Shown: positions 63,096-64,000 of the stretch, piece by piece
Layout of the letters: every line of letters begins with the position of its first letter
Position numbering within the stretch: the stretch's first letter is position 1
Assembly: GCF_003555545.1 (NCBI RefSeq)
Contig: NZ_CP032157.1
Span: 7,754,546 to 7,818,545 of the forward strand
Source: Paraflavitalea soli
Lineage (GTDB): Bacteria; Bacteroidota; Bacteroidia; Chitinophagales; Chitinophagaceae
Reading direction: 5' to 3'
DNA: 64,000 bases
Notes under the pieces: generated by a model
What the model saw: only the letters and a program-made list of their open reading frames with translations
The model's database searches: none
What the model was told of the DNA's origin: nothing
Program-made: the position numbers and the translations under genes

Positions 63096-63157
63096 TAGAC
63101 TAAAGCTGGCCAATGTTCACGAAAGCCCCCATTTTGAATATCATCAATCAACATAAC

Positions 63158-64000
63158 ATGCGTATCATACATAAAAGAATAGTCCCTTTGATCCTACAGG
63201 TTATTGGCGTTATGGTAGGTATCATGCTGCTGCAAGCCTGTAAGAAAGACATTGCCGATAATCCTGAATTCGGTCCCGGAGATTATCCACGTATCTTTTA
63301 TGCCCAGGGTAATTTTCCCCAGGCCATCATCATCGATCAGGGTGGTTCTGCCAAATACGGCGGACTTACTTATTCTCCCGCCGGCAAGGTAAAGATCAGT
63401 TGGAAAGTGAATGATGAAGTAAAATCAAACGATACCAGTTTTACGTTTGTACCCACTACAGGCGGTGAATACAGCATCAAACTGGAAGTAGAACTCAATG
63501 GACTTGTTTCTACCCGTAGCTCGCAGGTGCTGGTGAAACCCGCTACTTATACGCGTAAGAACTTCAATAAGGTGGTGATGGGTTACCTCAGTTATGATGG
63601 CTTGGCTGCCGATGTAAAGTGGCCCTTTATTACACACCTGGCAGCGCAGCTCGGTAAGGTAAGTTCGGATGGAGTATTGGACATCACGAAGGGCAATGCC
63701 AACCAGTTGGCCGATGAGTTGGTGGCCAGGGGGCATATCCGGGGCCTACCCGTATTGCTTACCTTGTTTGGAAGACTGTCTCCCGTAGATGGCTGGGCCT
63801 TGTATGAAAGCGATGATATGGGTACAGCCCTCCGCGATGCTACCAGGCGCGCCGGACTGGTAACACAGGTAAAGAATTATATCACGGCCAGCCGCATGGA
63901 TGGTGTGGATGTGATGATGACCGATTTCAATGGATCACCCAACTATAGTGCAAACCTTACGGCGTTGGGATTATTCGTAAAGGAACTGAGGACCGCTTTG
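63158..64000 (+). CDS. GH18-like lipoprotein, 3' truncated
   Basis: The first 281 residues of a gene running past the window end, with ATG at 63158. The lipobox is LLQAC (C28) followed by KK, so it is a surface or periplasmic lipoprotein. Residues about 50-125 look like a PKD/Ig-type sandwich (GKVKISWKVNDEVKSND, TGGEYSIKLEV). A TIM-barrel part opens with NKVVMGYLSYDG. Where GH18 has DxxDxDxE the sequence reads DGVDVMMTDF, with the third Asp and the Glu missing in this segment. It follows SusD, so it may be a glycan-binding protein or an endo-glycosidase-type enzyme; the family call is moderate. Confidence 0.7.
   Translation, partial: MRIIHKRIVPLILQVIGVMVGIMLLQACKKDIADNPEFGPGDYPRIFYAQGNFPQAIIIDQGGSAKYGGLTYSPAGKVKISWKVNDEVKSNDTSFTFVPTTGGEYSIKLEVELNGLVSTRSSQVLVKPATYTRKNFNKVVMGYLSYDGLAADVKWPFITHLAAQLGKVSSDGVLDITKGNANQLADELVARGHIRGLPVLLTLFGRLSPVDGWALYESDDMGTALRDATRRAGLVTQVKNYITASRMDGVDVMMTDFNGSPNYSANLTALGLFVKELRTAL

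Overview
The window comes from a Gram-negative member of the Bacteroidota, most likely family Chitinophagaceae. This is inferred from two SusC/SusD pairs, an ECF/FecR/TonB signalling unit, a giant protein ending in a type IX (Por) secretion C-terminal domain, promoters resembling TTTG/TAnnTTTG, and starts without Shine-Dalgarno sites. No rRNA, tRNA, integrase, transposase or CRISPR array was seen.

Layout. 1-9422 (+): a saccharolytic run of GH92 (cut by the window edge), GH43, GH2 and sialate O-acetylesterase. 9442-15091 (-): an ATP-grasp protein and a SusC/SusD pair. 15491-17522 (-): a TPP riboswitch driving a PnuC/PnuT transporter and an acyl-CoA-dehydrogenase-like flavoprotein. 17665-24155: a TPR protein, an ENPP-type phosphodiesterase, and a 1279-residue nine-repeat T9SS cargo protein. 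24464-27014 (+): a sulfite-oxidase-like molybdoprotein, an orphan histidine kinase and a ferredoxin-reductase-like flavoprotein.

27.1-31.3 kb is gene-poor and looks accessory. It holds short regulators and hypotheticals, a broken copy of an XRE regulator, a run of RNA-like hairpins and three short tandem arrays. 31352-34951: an ECF41-type sigma factor with a small ABM-like protein, then an EamA/response regulator/histidine kinase operon on the other strand. 35407-40942: an LtaS-like sulfatase, HD and PAP2 proteins, and an SF1 helicase. 41071-47789: a hypothetical protein, a PepSY-like protein, a hybrid kinase with Hpt domain, a LytTR response regulator, a CDF metal exporter and an AraC regulator. 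47797-53100: an HxlR regulator with a 34-bp palindrome, two YceI proteins, a membrane protein, and FdhF/YdeP with FdhD. 53257-55866: a GH63-type glucosidase. 55978-64000 (+): an ECF sigma, FecR, STN-SusC, SusD and a GH18-like lipoprotein, cut by the window end, which together form a self-regulated glycan-uptake locus.

The gaps between genes carry several dispersed repeat families. The best defined is a palindrome present five times, always in the same orientation. The observations most worth following are these palindromes, the paired 11-nt arrays, the hairpin cluster at 30.1-30.3 kb, the flavoprotein behind the thiamine riboswitch, the small membrane ORF before the hybrid kinase, and the GH18-like protein that seems to lack the catalytic glutamate.
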